A DNA stretch of 35,836 nt from contig JAPPHF010000084.1 in NCBI GenBank assembly GCA_028821115.1, positions 1 through 35,836 of the forward strand, written 5' to 3'. Shown piece by piece: positions 15,247-22,075 of this stretch. Position 1 is the stretch's first letter. Each line of letters opens with the position of its first letter. A program made the translations under genes and the position numbers. Source of the stretch: Deltaproteobacteria bacterium (GTDB lineage: Bacteria; Desulfobacterota; Binatia; UBA9968; JAJDTQ01). The notes beneath the pieces were generated by a model, which saw only the letters and a list, made by a program, of their open reading frames with translations, did not search any database and was not told the DNA's origin.

Positions 15247-16056
15247 ATGCCCCTGTTCAGCGTCAACGACACCGAGCTCTACTACGAGGTCCACGGCCAG
15301 GGACGCCCGCTCCTCTTTCTCAGCGAGACCCACTGCGACGGGGAAGTCTGGAAGATCCACCAGGTGCCGGAGTTTTCCCGGGACCACCGCGTCATCATCA
15401 TGGACTACCGCGGCACCGGACGGTCCGGGAAGCCATCGATCCCGTACACCACGCAGATGTTCGCCGACGACGCCATGGCATTGCTGGACCACCTGGAGGC
15501 TTCCGAGGCCGTCGTCTGCGGCCACTCCATGGGAGGCAGGGTGGCGCAGCTCATGGCCCTCGACCATCCCTCACGGATCAAGGCGTTGGTCCTGGCGTCC
15601 ACGGGAGCCTCGTTTCCCGACACCAAGGGCATTCCCCTCAAGATCGCCACGGAAATGGTGGAATGGGGCTACGAGAAATACGTCCGCGACCATTCCATCC
15701 TGGTGGGCTTTACCGACGAGTTCGCCGAGCGGCACGCCGACCGGGTCGAGAACTACCTGCGGGTGCGCATGGCCAACATGGGGCCGGTGGAGTTCTACTT
15801 CCGCCATCTGCTGGCCCGGCAGGGGCACGACACCAGCGACCGGCTCGGAGAAATCGGCGCTCCGACCCTGATCCTCGTCGGAGAGGACGACCGCAACGTC
15901 ACCAGCGACATGAACCATCGCACCTCCTCGGAGATCCTCGAGAACGGCATATCGGGCGCCGAGCTGGTGGTGCTGCGGGGAGAGCGGCACAGCTATTTCT
16001 TCGCCAACCCGGACGCGGCCCATCGCACCATACGGGATTTTCTGGCAGGGCTCTGA
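15247..16056 (+). CDS. Alpha/beta hydrolase of the haloperoxidase/esterase type
   Basis: A 269-residue alpha/beta hydrolase. The start is the ATG at 15247 with GGAGG 5 nt upstream. The longer frame reaching to 14206 is a shadow of the preceding gene. The nucleophile elbow is CGHSMGG (S94), the acid lies in LVGEDDRN (D214/D215), and the histidine is H248 in GERHSYF. The usual HG dipeptide after strand 3 is replaced: PLLFLSETHCDGEVW (21-35) carries SET in its place, which may alter the oxyanion hole or substrate. The typical DYRGTGRSGKP block follows strand 4. Reaction and substrate are unknown. It probably shares a transcript with the hydrolase at 14039-15220. Confidence 0.88.
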   Translation: MPLFSVNDTELYYEVHGQGRPLLFLSETHCDGEVWKIHQVPEFSRDHRVIIMDYRGTGRSGKPSIPYTTQMFADDAMALLDHLEASEAVVCGHSMGGRVAQLMALDHPSRIKALVLASTGASFPDTKGIPLKIATEMVEWGYEKYVRDHSILVGFTDEFAERHADRVENYLRVRMANMGPVEFYFRHLLARQGHDTSDRLGEIGAPTLILVGEDDRNVTSDMNHRTSSEILENGISGAELVVLRGERHSYFFANPDAAHRTIRDFLAGL

Positions 16057-16191
16057 AGGGGGTCGGCGACGTGCGCACGGGCCCTCATGTAGGTCCCATG
16101 CTTTTCGTCCGGCTTCGCTCCGTTCGCGGCGCACGAAGGCTTACCGCCGAAAAGCTTGCAAAAACGCAGTAATTTTTTAAGCCGTCAGGTC

Positions 16192-16219
16192 TTGACTTCC
16201 GCACGATTGGCATTATTGA
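16192..16219 (+). promoter_or_regulatory. Candidate promoter of the receiver-domain gene
   Basis: TTGACT (16192-16197), 16 nt and TATTGA (16214-16219) within an AT-richer patch of the 268-bp gap between the hydrolase and receiver genes. Overlapping alternatives exist (TTGAAT with an 18-nt spacer). The remaining gap holds no gene that I can support. An inverted repeat GCTTTTCG/CGAAAAGC lies near 16100-16155. Confidence 0.35.
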
Positions 16220-16324
16220 ATGCTGTCCGTATGCGGTCCTCAGGGGGGAGGAAAGCCGAAGGACCGGGCAATTCGTATGGACTGAAACGGGACTCGCGCT
16301 CTGCGCGGCAGTCATGAAGGTGCC

Positions 16325-16804
16325 ATGGCACAAAGCGTACGACCCAAGATCCTGATAGCGGACAGCTACAAGAGCCACACCGAGACGCTGTCAGAGTACA
16401 TGAAAGAGCTCACACCCGCCATCGAGGTGTACAGCGCCTCGGAGGGTCGCGAGGCCTTGTCCGAAACCGCCGCGCAGGACATCCACCTGTTTCTCGTGAA
16501 CGGCTTCCTCAAGGGTCCGCTGAACGGCTTCGAGCTCTGCCGGGCCATCCGGAGGCTGGACGCACACCAGCACACGCCGATCATCATGGTGCTCTCGGGC
16601 CATCTCATGTCCTATCATGAAAGGGGCCTCCACGCGGGCGCCGACCTGTTTCTGCACCAGCCGGTGGAGAAGCAGGAGCTGTGGCGGATGATGGTACTGC
16701 TGCTGAACGAATACTCCCAGAGACGGCGAAGGGAAACGTCGGCCGCGGACACCCAGGACCTGGAGTTCATCGAGATCAAGCCCTTCGTGCGGATCCTGCA
16801 CTGA
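16325..16804 (+). CDS. Degenerate response-regulator receiver protein
   Basis: A 159-residue protein that folds like a single receiver domain: KILIADSYKS (strand 1), LFLVNGFLKGPLNGFE (strand 3 and the loop), IIMVLSGH (strand 4) and ADLFLHQPVEKQEL (strand 5). Key residues are altered. The usual acidic pair is A12-D13, the phospho-acceptor aspartate is N59, and the conserved lysine after strand 5 is Q112; the serine/threonine switch is kept (S91). Such a protein cannot take phosphate in the normal way, so it may act as a phosphorylation-independent partner or be a decaying gene. About 30 extra C-terminal residues follow the domain, with no DNA-binding domain. The start ATG at 16325 has AAGGTG upstream. 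It stands alone. Confidence 0.75.
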   Translation: MAQSVRPKILIADSYKSHTETLSEYMKELTPAIEVYSASEGREALSETAAQDIHLFLVNGFLKGPLNGFELCRAIRRLDAHQHTPIIMVLSGHLMSYHERGLHAGADLFLHQPVEKQELWRMMVLLLNEYSQRRRRETSAADTQDLEFIEIKPFVRILH

Positions 16805-16834
16805 AGCCTGCGCCGAGCGCACCCGTGCCCCCCG

Positions 16835-17773
16835 CTACATCCCCAGAATCCCGTTGACCTCGGCCAGCTCCGAAGGCGTCAGTTCCCACTCCGCCGCCTT
16901 GGCGTTGTCGTGCACCTGGGCCAGCCGGGTGGCGCCGGTGATGACCGAGCAGACCCGCGGCTGCGCCAGCAGCCAGCACTGGGCCAACTCGTTCATGCCC
17001 CGCCCCCGGGCTTCCGCCCATGCCTGCAAGCGCTCCACGATATCGTAGTTGGCATCGGTCATGTACTGCTGGACGTAGGCGTGACTCTCGCCGCGGGAGC
17101 CGGGCGGCGGCTTCTCGCCCCTGACGTACTTGCCGGTGAGGAAGCCTCCGGCCAACGGGAAATAGGGAACGAAGCCCACGCCGTGGGCGCGGCAGTAGGG
17201 CAGCATCTCCCGCTCCACGTCTCTTTCGAGCATGTGGTAGTGGGACTGCATCACCGCAAAGGCGGTCCAGCCGCGGAACTCGGCCAGCACGTTGGCGTGG
17301 GCCAATTGCCACGAGGCAAAGTCCGAGCCGCCGATGTAGCGGACCTTCCCCTGCCGTATGAGATCGTCCAGCGCCCGCAGGGTCTCCTGGATCGGCGCCG
17401 TGTCGTCCCACCGGTGAATGTAGTAGACGTCGATGTGGTCGCTCCCGAGCCGTCGGAGACTTCCCTCCACCGCGTTCATGAGATGGTAGCGTGACGTGCC
17501 GCGGTCGTTGGTGCCTTCGCCGGTGGGGAAGAAGAACTTGGTGGCCACCACGAAACGGTCCCGGCGCCCCTTCAATGCGTTCCCCAGCGTTTCCTCGGAG
17601 CGGCCTCCCTGGTAGCTGTTGGACGTGTCGATGAAGTTGATACCGAGGTCCGCGGCCGCGTCGATGATGGCGGTCACCTCTTTCTGCGGCAACGCCGCCG
17701 AGCCGAAGCGATTGGTGCCGAGGCCGATGGCGGAAACACGAACTCCAGAGGTTCCAAGCTGACGATACTCCAC
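16835..17773 (-). CDS. Aldo/keto reductase
   Basis: A 312-residue AKR, normal length. The start is GTG at 17773 (VEYRQLGTSGVRVSAIG), with GGAGG 7 nt upstream; the longer frame to 17890 is not conserved. The catalytic tetrad is complete: D49 and Y54 in FIDTSNSYQGG, K79 in VVATKFF and H120 in VYYIHRWDD. The C-terminal ITGATRLAQVHDN block fits NADPH binding. Such enzymes reduce aldehydes or ketones, or oxidise sugars, and the substrate is not clear. It converges with the receiver gene (30 bp apart) and is divergent from the SDR gene at 17920, with a 146-bp space between them. Confidence 0.92.
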   Translation of the reverse strand: MEYRQLGTSGVRVSAIGLGTNRFGSAALPQKEVTAIIDAAADLGINFIDTSNSYQGGRSEETLGNALKGRRDRFVVATKFFFPTGEGTNDRGTSRYHLMNAVEGSLRRLGSDHIDVYYIHRWDDTAPIQETLRALDDLIRQGKVRYIGGSDFASWQLAHANVLAEFRGWTAFAVMQSHYHMLERDVEREMLPYCRAHGVGFVPYFPLAGGFLTGKYVRGEKPPPGSRGESHAYVQQYMTDANYDIVERLQAWAEARGRGMNELAQCWLLAQPRVCSVITGATRLAQVHDNAKAAEWELTPSELAEVNGILGM

Positions 17774-17856
17774 GGACAATCCTCCCGTTGATAGTTTGGC
17801 GGCTCGGTGATGTTTACCAGATCGACCCGAATCCGTCATTCCTGCTCGAAGCACGT

Positions 17857-17886
17857 TTGACCACCTCGGCGGACGGGTGCTAGTTT
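17857..17886 (+). promoter_or_regulatory. Possible promoter for the SDR gene
   Basis: TTGACC (17857-17862), 18 nt and TAGTTT (17881-17886), with TGC directly before the -10 box as an extended -10. It lies 34 bp before the ATG at 17920. Confidence 0.35.
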
Positions 17887-17919
17887 CCACCGCTCAACAA
17901 CGAAACCCCGGAGGTGGTC

Positions 17920-18684
17920 ATGCAGTGGGACATGGAGGGCGACAGCGCGTTCGTAACCGGCGGCGGCAGCGGCATCGGTCAGGCCATCGCGCTCAAGCTG
18001 GCCGAGCAGGGCGTCAAGGTGGCCGTGGCCGACGTGGACGCGTCCAAGGCGGAAGGCACCGCCTCGCGCATCAGCGAAGGCGGCGGCACCGCCCTGTCCC
18101 TGGAGTTGGACGTCACGCGCTCGGATCGGGTGAACGACGCCATCGCCAGGACCCACGCCGAGTTCGGCAGCCTCGCCTACCTCATGAACGTGGCGGGGAT
18201 CTCACAGCAAAAGGCCGTGCACGAGATCAGCGATCAGGACTGGGCGCGCATGATCGACGTGCACCTGAACGGAACTTTCTACTGCATCCGCGCGGCCCTG
18301 CCGTTGATGATGGAAGCGGGTTTCGGAGTCATCGCCAGCCTTTCCTCCATGCACGGTCTCAAGGGCCAGGAAATGGCCTCCCACTACTCGGCGGCCAAGG
18401 CCGGCATCGCCGCCCTCACCAAGGCGGTGGCGCGCGAGGTGGCCGGGCACGGCATCCGCATCAACGCGCTGGCGCCGGGACCCATCGACACGCCCATGTG
18501 GCGCCGCGGCCTCACCGGCGAAGCCCTGGCGAAGCGCAAGTCGGACCGTTCCAAGATCGTGCCCATGGGGCGGCTGGGAGAGCCGGCCGAAGTGGCCGAC
18601 CTGGCGGTCTTCCTGCTGAGCAACGCCAGCACCTACGTGACCGGCCAGGTGGTGGGGGTGAACGGCGGCGAGCTGATGCCGTGA
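17920..18684 (+). CDS. Short-chain dehydrogenase/reductase
   Basis: A 254-residue classical SDR. The cofactor motif is TGGGSGIG (13-20), NVAG (90-93) stabilises the central sheet, and the catalytic residues are S143, Y156 and K160 (SSMHGLKGQEMASHYSAAK) with N117 ahead of them. The segment LAPGPIDTPMW and the C-terminal YVTGQVVGVNGGELMP are typical of the family. Such enzymes oxidise alcohols or reduce ketones with NAD(P). The ATG at 17920 has GGAGG 6 nt upstream, so the GTG two codons earlier was not chosen. It is a single gene, divergent from the aldo/keto reductase, so the two may act on related carbonyl compounds, which is inference from position. Confidence 0.92.
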   Translation: MQWDMEGDSAFVTGGGSGIGQAIALKLAEQGVKVAVADVDASKAEGTASRISEGGGTALSLELDVTRSDRVNDAIARTHAEFGSLAYLMNVAGISQQKAVHEISDQDWARMIDVHLNGTFYCIRAALPLMMEAGFGVIASLSSMHGLKGQEMASHYSAAKAGIAALTKAVAREVAGHGIRINALAPGPIDTPMWRRGLTGEALAKRKSDRSKIVPMGRLGEPAEVADLAVFLLSNASTYVTGQVVGVNGGELMP

Positions 18685-18715
18685 GCCGTGTCGCGTCCCG
18701 CAAGTTCCTGCCATA

Positions 18716-18780
18716 GGTTGCACAGGATTTTTTTCGTCGGCAAGGTGCGATGACTTGTAGGGGCGACCGGCGGTCGCCCC
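18716..18780. repeat. Dispersed repeat core, copy C, with a GGGGCGACC palindrome
   Basis: Bases 18716-18753 (T-rich, CGTCGGCAAGG, GCGATGA) match the repeat at 722-760 and 7118-7154. They are followed by a near-perfect palindrome at 18760-18780 (GGGGCGACC, centre GGC, GGTCGCCCC). The element sits between the SDR and radical SAM genes, which converge there. The palindrome could stop transcripts from both sides. Confidence 0.6.
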
Positions 18781-18786
18781 CCGTAG

Positions 18787-19833
18787 CTAACCGCCGAACA
18801 GCGGGAGTTGCGCGGTATCGCGCCGGAACGCCGCCGTCGACAGCTTCCAGCTTCGGCGCGTCAGGCCGAGCTTCCGGCAGGTGGCGTCGAACAGCGCTTC
18901 GACCTGCTCGGCGAAGATCCCCTGCCCCTTCATGCGGCTCCTGAAGCCCGGGTCGTTCAGCCTGCCGCCGCGGAACTCCCGGACGCGGTTCAGCACCTTG
19001 TCCTTGCGGTCGGGGTAGTTCTCCTCCAGCCACTGCTCGAACAGATCCTTCACTCCGAACGGGAGCCGCAGGAGCGAGTAGCCGGCACAGCCGGCCCCGG
19101 CTTCGGCGGCCGCGGCGAGGATCGCGGGCGTTTCGTGGTCGGTCAGCCCCGGCACCACCGGCGCAACCAGGACACCCGCCGGCACCCCAGCCTCGCTCAA
19201 CGTGCGAATGGCGTCAAGGCGCAGCCGGGGCTGGGAGGTACGGGGCTCCATGCGGCCGCAGATCTCGTTGTCCAGCGTCGTCACCGAGATGAACACCACC
19301 GCCGCGTCGCGGGCGGCCAGCTCCTTCAGGATGTCGACGTCGCGCGTCACCATATGGTTCTTGGTAACGATGGCCACGGGGTTCCGGAACGCCGCCAGCA
19401 CCTCGAGACAGCGGCGGGTGAGCTCGAGCCTGCGCTCGGCGGGTTGGTAGGGATCGGTCACGCCACAGAGGGCGATAACCTGCGGCTTCCAGCGCGGCGA
19501 CGACAGCTCTTTCCTCAGCAGCTCGGGCGCGTCCTCCTTCACCAGGATGCGGGTCTCGAAGTCAAGTCCGGCGGAGAAGCCCAGGTACTCGTGGGTGGGC
19601 CGGGCGTAGCAGTAGATGCAGCCGTGCTCGCAGCCGCGGTACGGATTGACGCTGGCCTCGAAGCCCACGTCCGGGCTGTCGTTGTAGGCGATGATGGAGC
19701 GGGAGGTGTCCCTGAGGAACCGCGTCTTCGGGCCCACCAGAGTGCCGTCCGGGACGAACGCGAGGGGCTCGAAGCGGTTCCGCGGGTTGTGACTGCTCCC
19801 TCGCCCGCCGATAGCGCGCTTCGGTTCGCTCAT
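18787..19833 (-). CDS. PA0069-family radical SAM protein
   Basis: A 348-residue radical SAM enzyme. The cluster motif is CEHGCIYC (C68, C72, C75), preceded by NPYRGC and followed by a spore-photoproduct-lyase-like stretch ALCGVTDPYQPAERRLELTR and VTKNHMVTRDVDIL. This layout is that of the PA0069 family of radical SAM proteins, whose reaction is not firmly established. The N-terminus (MSEPKRAIGGRGSSHNPRNRFE) is typical of the family. The stop TAG falls just beyond repeat copy C. The start has GGGGAACC upstream. It converges with the SDR gene. No neighbour suggests a substrate. Confidence 0.85.
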   Translation of the reverse strand: MSEPKRAIGGRGSSHNPRNRFEPLAFVPDGTLVGPKTRFLRDTSRSIIAYNDSPDVGFEASVNPYRGCEHGCIYCYARPTHEYLGFSAGLDFETRILVKEDAPELLRKELSSPRWKPQVIALCGVTDPYQPAERRLELTRRCLEVLAAFRNPVAIVTKNHMVTRDVDILKELAARDAAVVFISVTTLDNEICGRMEPRTSQPRLRLDAIRTLSEAGVPAGVLVAPVVPGLTDHETPAILAAAAEAGAGCAGYSLLRLPFGVKDLFEQWLEENYPDRKDKVLNRVREFRGGRLNDPGFRSRMKGQGIFAEQVEALFDATCRKLGLTRRSWKLSTAAFRRDTAQLPLFGG

Positions 19834-19870
19834 GGTTCCCCAGGGAGCCTGTCCGAGTAATCAAACACAA

Positions 19871-19913
19871 CCCCTCTCCCTCTGGGAGAGGGTGGCCGAA
19901 GGCCGGGTGAGGG
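19871..19913. repeat. REP-like repeat CCCTCTCCC...GGGAGAGGG
   Basis: Arms CCCTCTCCC (19872-19880) and GGGAGAGGG (19884-19892) form a hairpin with loop TCT, followed by a second small stem GGCC-GAA-GGCC (19894-19904) and GGGTGAGGG. The same pattern, CCCTCTCCCT-GGGAGAGGG-GTGAGGG, is a well-known intergenic repeat of many proteobacteria. It lies between the radical SAM and secreted-protein genes. Confidence 0.6.
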
Positions 19914-19987
19914 CCTAGGGCCGCCGTGTCCCGGCCGCCGATTCACCCCGTCGCGGCTTCACGGGCAGTTGGCGGCCCGGAACCGCG

Positions 19988-20506
19988 TCACTTGATGCGC
20001 CACTGCTTGAGCTTGGCGTCGGTGGATCCGCACGGGGCAAGCCCGAGGTCCCGCGACATGTACGGCCCGGCCGACCTGCCGGCCGCGCCGGCAACGAGAC
20101 AAAGTGTTGGGTCGCCGCCCGGCCGGAACTCCATCGTCGCGGCGTCGTAATCGAAGACCTGCTCGGCGGAGTCCTTCGCACAGTCCACCAATCCGAGCGA
20201 AACACCCGCCGCCGCGGGCGCCGTCAACGTGGCGCACTTGCCGGAATACGTGGCCGAGGCGATCCGCCGTCCCGCCTTGTCGTAGAGAAACTGCACGTCG
20301 CCGCCCCGCGGCTTGCAGGAGTGCGCATGCAACCGCTCGCCAAAGCCACGTCCGACGGTATCGATGCACCACCCCAGCTTGTCCTTTTCGTCCAGGTTGT
20401 CCGCCAGGTAGATCACCGGCGCCGGAGTCTTGAGGTCCGGCGGCGCGGCAGAGGCAGCCATCGGAATCAGCAGCAGAAGAACCGCCCACAAGCATACCTT
20501 ATTCAT
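19988..20506 (-). CDS. Secreted ricin-type (QxW-like) carbohydrate-binding protein, orphan
   Basis: A 172-residue protein with a clear signal peptide (MNKVCLWAVLLLLIPMAASA, cut before APP). The mature part has the repeat pattern of a beta-trefoil lectin: LGWCIDTVGRG, then LHAHSCK, GKCATLTAP, PTLCLVAG and a closing KQWRIK that resembles the QxW motif. The family call is by pattern and moderately sure. The protein would be exported and bind sugars, or carry another small-molecule contact. AGGGAG lies about 9 nt and GAGGAG 1-2 nt before the ATG. The frame 19959-20495 on the same strand is a shadow. Confidence 0.65.
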   Translation of the reverse strand: MNKVCLWAVLLLLIPMAASAAPPDLKTPAPVIYLADNLDEKDKLGWCIDTVGRGFGERLHAHSCKPRGGDVQFLYDKAGRRIASATYSGKCATLTAPAAAGVSLGLVDCAKDSAEQVFDYDAATMEFRPGGDPTLCLVAGAAGRSAGPYMSRDLGLAPCGSTDAKLKQWRIK

Positions 20507-20726
20507 ACTCCTCTTCTCCCTTCTTCTTCACGCGCCAGAACAGCGCGTCCGATCGAGCGGCCACGCGCCGGCAGCCAAAGAACTACCAGGAAAGGCCGGT
20601 GCCCGCCAAGATACGGGCCGCGCAAAAACCCCCCCTTTGCTCTCATTTTAGACTGGTGCCGGTTCCCCAATTCGCTTCCGGGCCGGCCCTTGGCCGAATT
20701 GCATCGCCCGCCAAAAAGTGCGATGA
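20507..20726. other. Intergenic region with no gene
   Basis: The 220 bp between the secreted-protein gene and the molybdenum hydroxylase operon hold no credible gene. A TAAAAT -10-like hexamer occurs on the minus strand at 20645-20650, but no good -35 box accompanies it. The region probably carries the divergent promoters of both units. Confidence 0.4.
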
Positions 20727-21602
20727 ATGGCCGCTGAAACCATGAGGCCTTTCAACTACCTGGCTCCCACCCGCCTCGACGAGGCCCTTTCACTGCTGAC
20801 CCCCCAGGCCGTTCCCCTGGCCGGGGGAACGGACCTGTTTCTCAGGATGGAGCGGCGGCAGACGCAGCCGGACACGGTGGTGGACCTGAAGCGGATTCCC
20901 GGCATGGACGGGGTCGAGGCCGTGGACGGCGGGATTCGTATCGGCGCCCTGGCTCTCATGGAGACCCTGGCCGCCTCCCCGCTGATTTCGGACCCTTATG
21001 ACGCGCTGGCTCAATCCGCTCGGGTGGTGGGATCCATCCAGACCCGCAACCGGGCCACCGTGGGCGGTAATCTCGCCAACGCGTCCCCGGCGGCGGACAC
21101 CGCGACGCCGCTGATGGCGCTGGGCGCGACGGTGGAAGCCGCCGACGCCGGGGGCACCCGGGAGATACCCCTCGATGAGCTGTTCCTGGGACCCGGCAGG
21201 ACGGCGCTGCGGGAGGGCGAGCTCCTGACGGCGGTCCGGGTCCCCGCCCTGCCCGCCCGCGCCGGCAGCGGGTTCCAGCGCTGCGTGCGCACGGCCATGG
21301 ACATCGCGGTGGTGAACTGCGCGGCGTTCGTGCAGTTGGACGAGGACGGCGTCGTCGCGGAGGCGCGCATCGCGCTGGGCGCGGTCGGACCCACGCCGCT
21401 GCGGGCGCCGGCGGCGGAGAACCGCCTCGAGGGACGGCGCTTCGATCCCGCCGCCGCGGAGGAGGCCGCGGACTGCGCCGCCGAGGACGCCAGGGCCATC
21501 GACGACGTCCGCGCGAGCGCGGATTACCGGAGAGAGATGGTCCGGGTGCTCACCCGGCGGGCCGTGGGGAACGCCTTCCGACGCGCACAAGGAGAGGCTT
21601 GA
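20727..21602 (+). CDS. Molybdenum hydroxylase, FAD-binding (medium) subunit
   Basis: A 291-residue medium subunit of the xanthine dehydrogenase/CO dehydrogenase class. The FAD motifs are PLAGGTDLFLRM (30-41) and TVGGNLANASPAAD (111-124), with a family-typical start FNYLAPTRLDEALSLL. It passes electrons from the iron-sulfur subunit to the final acceptor. The start is the ATG at 20727. The next ATG at 20742 (MRPF) fits the usual N-terminus better, but neither has a good ribosome binding site. It is the first of three genes that overlap at their ends (TGATG at 21602, ATGA at 22072), the same order (medium, small, large) as coxM-coxS-coxL. No accessory or chaperone gene follows. Confidence 0.93.
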   Translation: MAAETMRPFNYLAPTRLDEALSLLTPQAVPLAGGTDLFLRMERRQTQPDTVVDLKRIPGMDGVEAVDGGIRIGALALMETLAASPLISDPYDALAQSARVVGSIQTRNRATVGGNLANASPAADTATPLMALGATVEAADAGGTREIPLDELFLGPGRTALREGELLTAVRVPALPARAGSGFQRCVRTAMDIAVVNCAAFVQLDEDGVVAEARIALGAVGPTPLRAPAAENRLEGRRFDPAAAEEAADCAAEDARAIDDVRASADYRREMVRVLTRRAVGNAFRRAQGEA

Positions 21603-22075
21603 TGGCCGGCGAACGTATCGCGATCACGGTGACCGTCAATGGCGAGGACTACCGCGAGGAAGTGCCGGCGACGCGCTCGCTCCTCGACTTCCTGCGCGAC
21701 GACCTGGCGCTCACCGGCACCAAGGAGGGCTGCGGCGAGGGCGAGTGCGGCGCCTGCTCGGTGATCCTGGACGGCCGTCTGGTGGACGCCTGTCTCGTCT
21801 TCGCGGCGGAGGCGGACGGACGGCGTGTCGAGACCATCGAAGGGTTGGCGGACGGCGGGGATCTGCACCCGTTGCAGCGGGCCTTCGCCGCCACGGGGGC
21901 GGCCCAGTGCGGCTACTGCACCCCTGGCATGCTCATGGCATGCAAGGCGCTGCTGGACGGCAACCCGTCGCCCACCCACGACGAGGCCGCCCAGGGAATC
22001 GCCGGCAACCTGTGCCGTTGCACGGGTTACGGTACCATCATCCAGGCGGTCATGGATGCCGCGGAGGAATCATGA
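21602..22075 (+). CDS. Molybdenum hydroxylase, [2Fe-2S] (small) subunit
   Basis: A 157-residue small subunit with two [2Fe-2S] clusters. The N-terminal plant-type cluster uses C44, C49, C52 and C64 (CGEGECGAC). The C-terminal helical cluster uses C103, C106, C138 and C140 (CGYCTPGM and CRCTGY). All eight cysteines are present. It carries electrons from the molybdenum site to FAD. The start is the ATG at 21602, which overlaps the previous stop and has AAGGAG 7-8 nt upstream, so the two genes are coupled. It overlaps the large-subunit gene by four bases. Confidence 0.96.
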   Translation: MAGERIAITVTVNGEDYREEVPATRSLLDFLRDDLALTGTKEGCGEGECGACSVILDGRLVDACLVFAAEADGRRVETIEGLADGGDLHPLQRAFAATGAAQCGYCTPGMLMACKALLDGNPSPTHDEAAQGIAGNLCRCTGYGTIIQAVMDAAEES

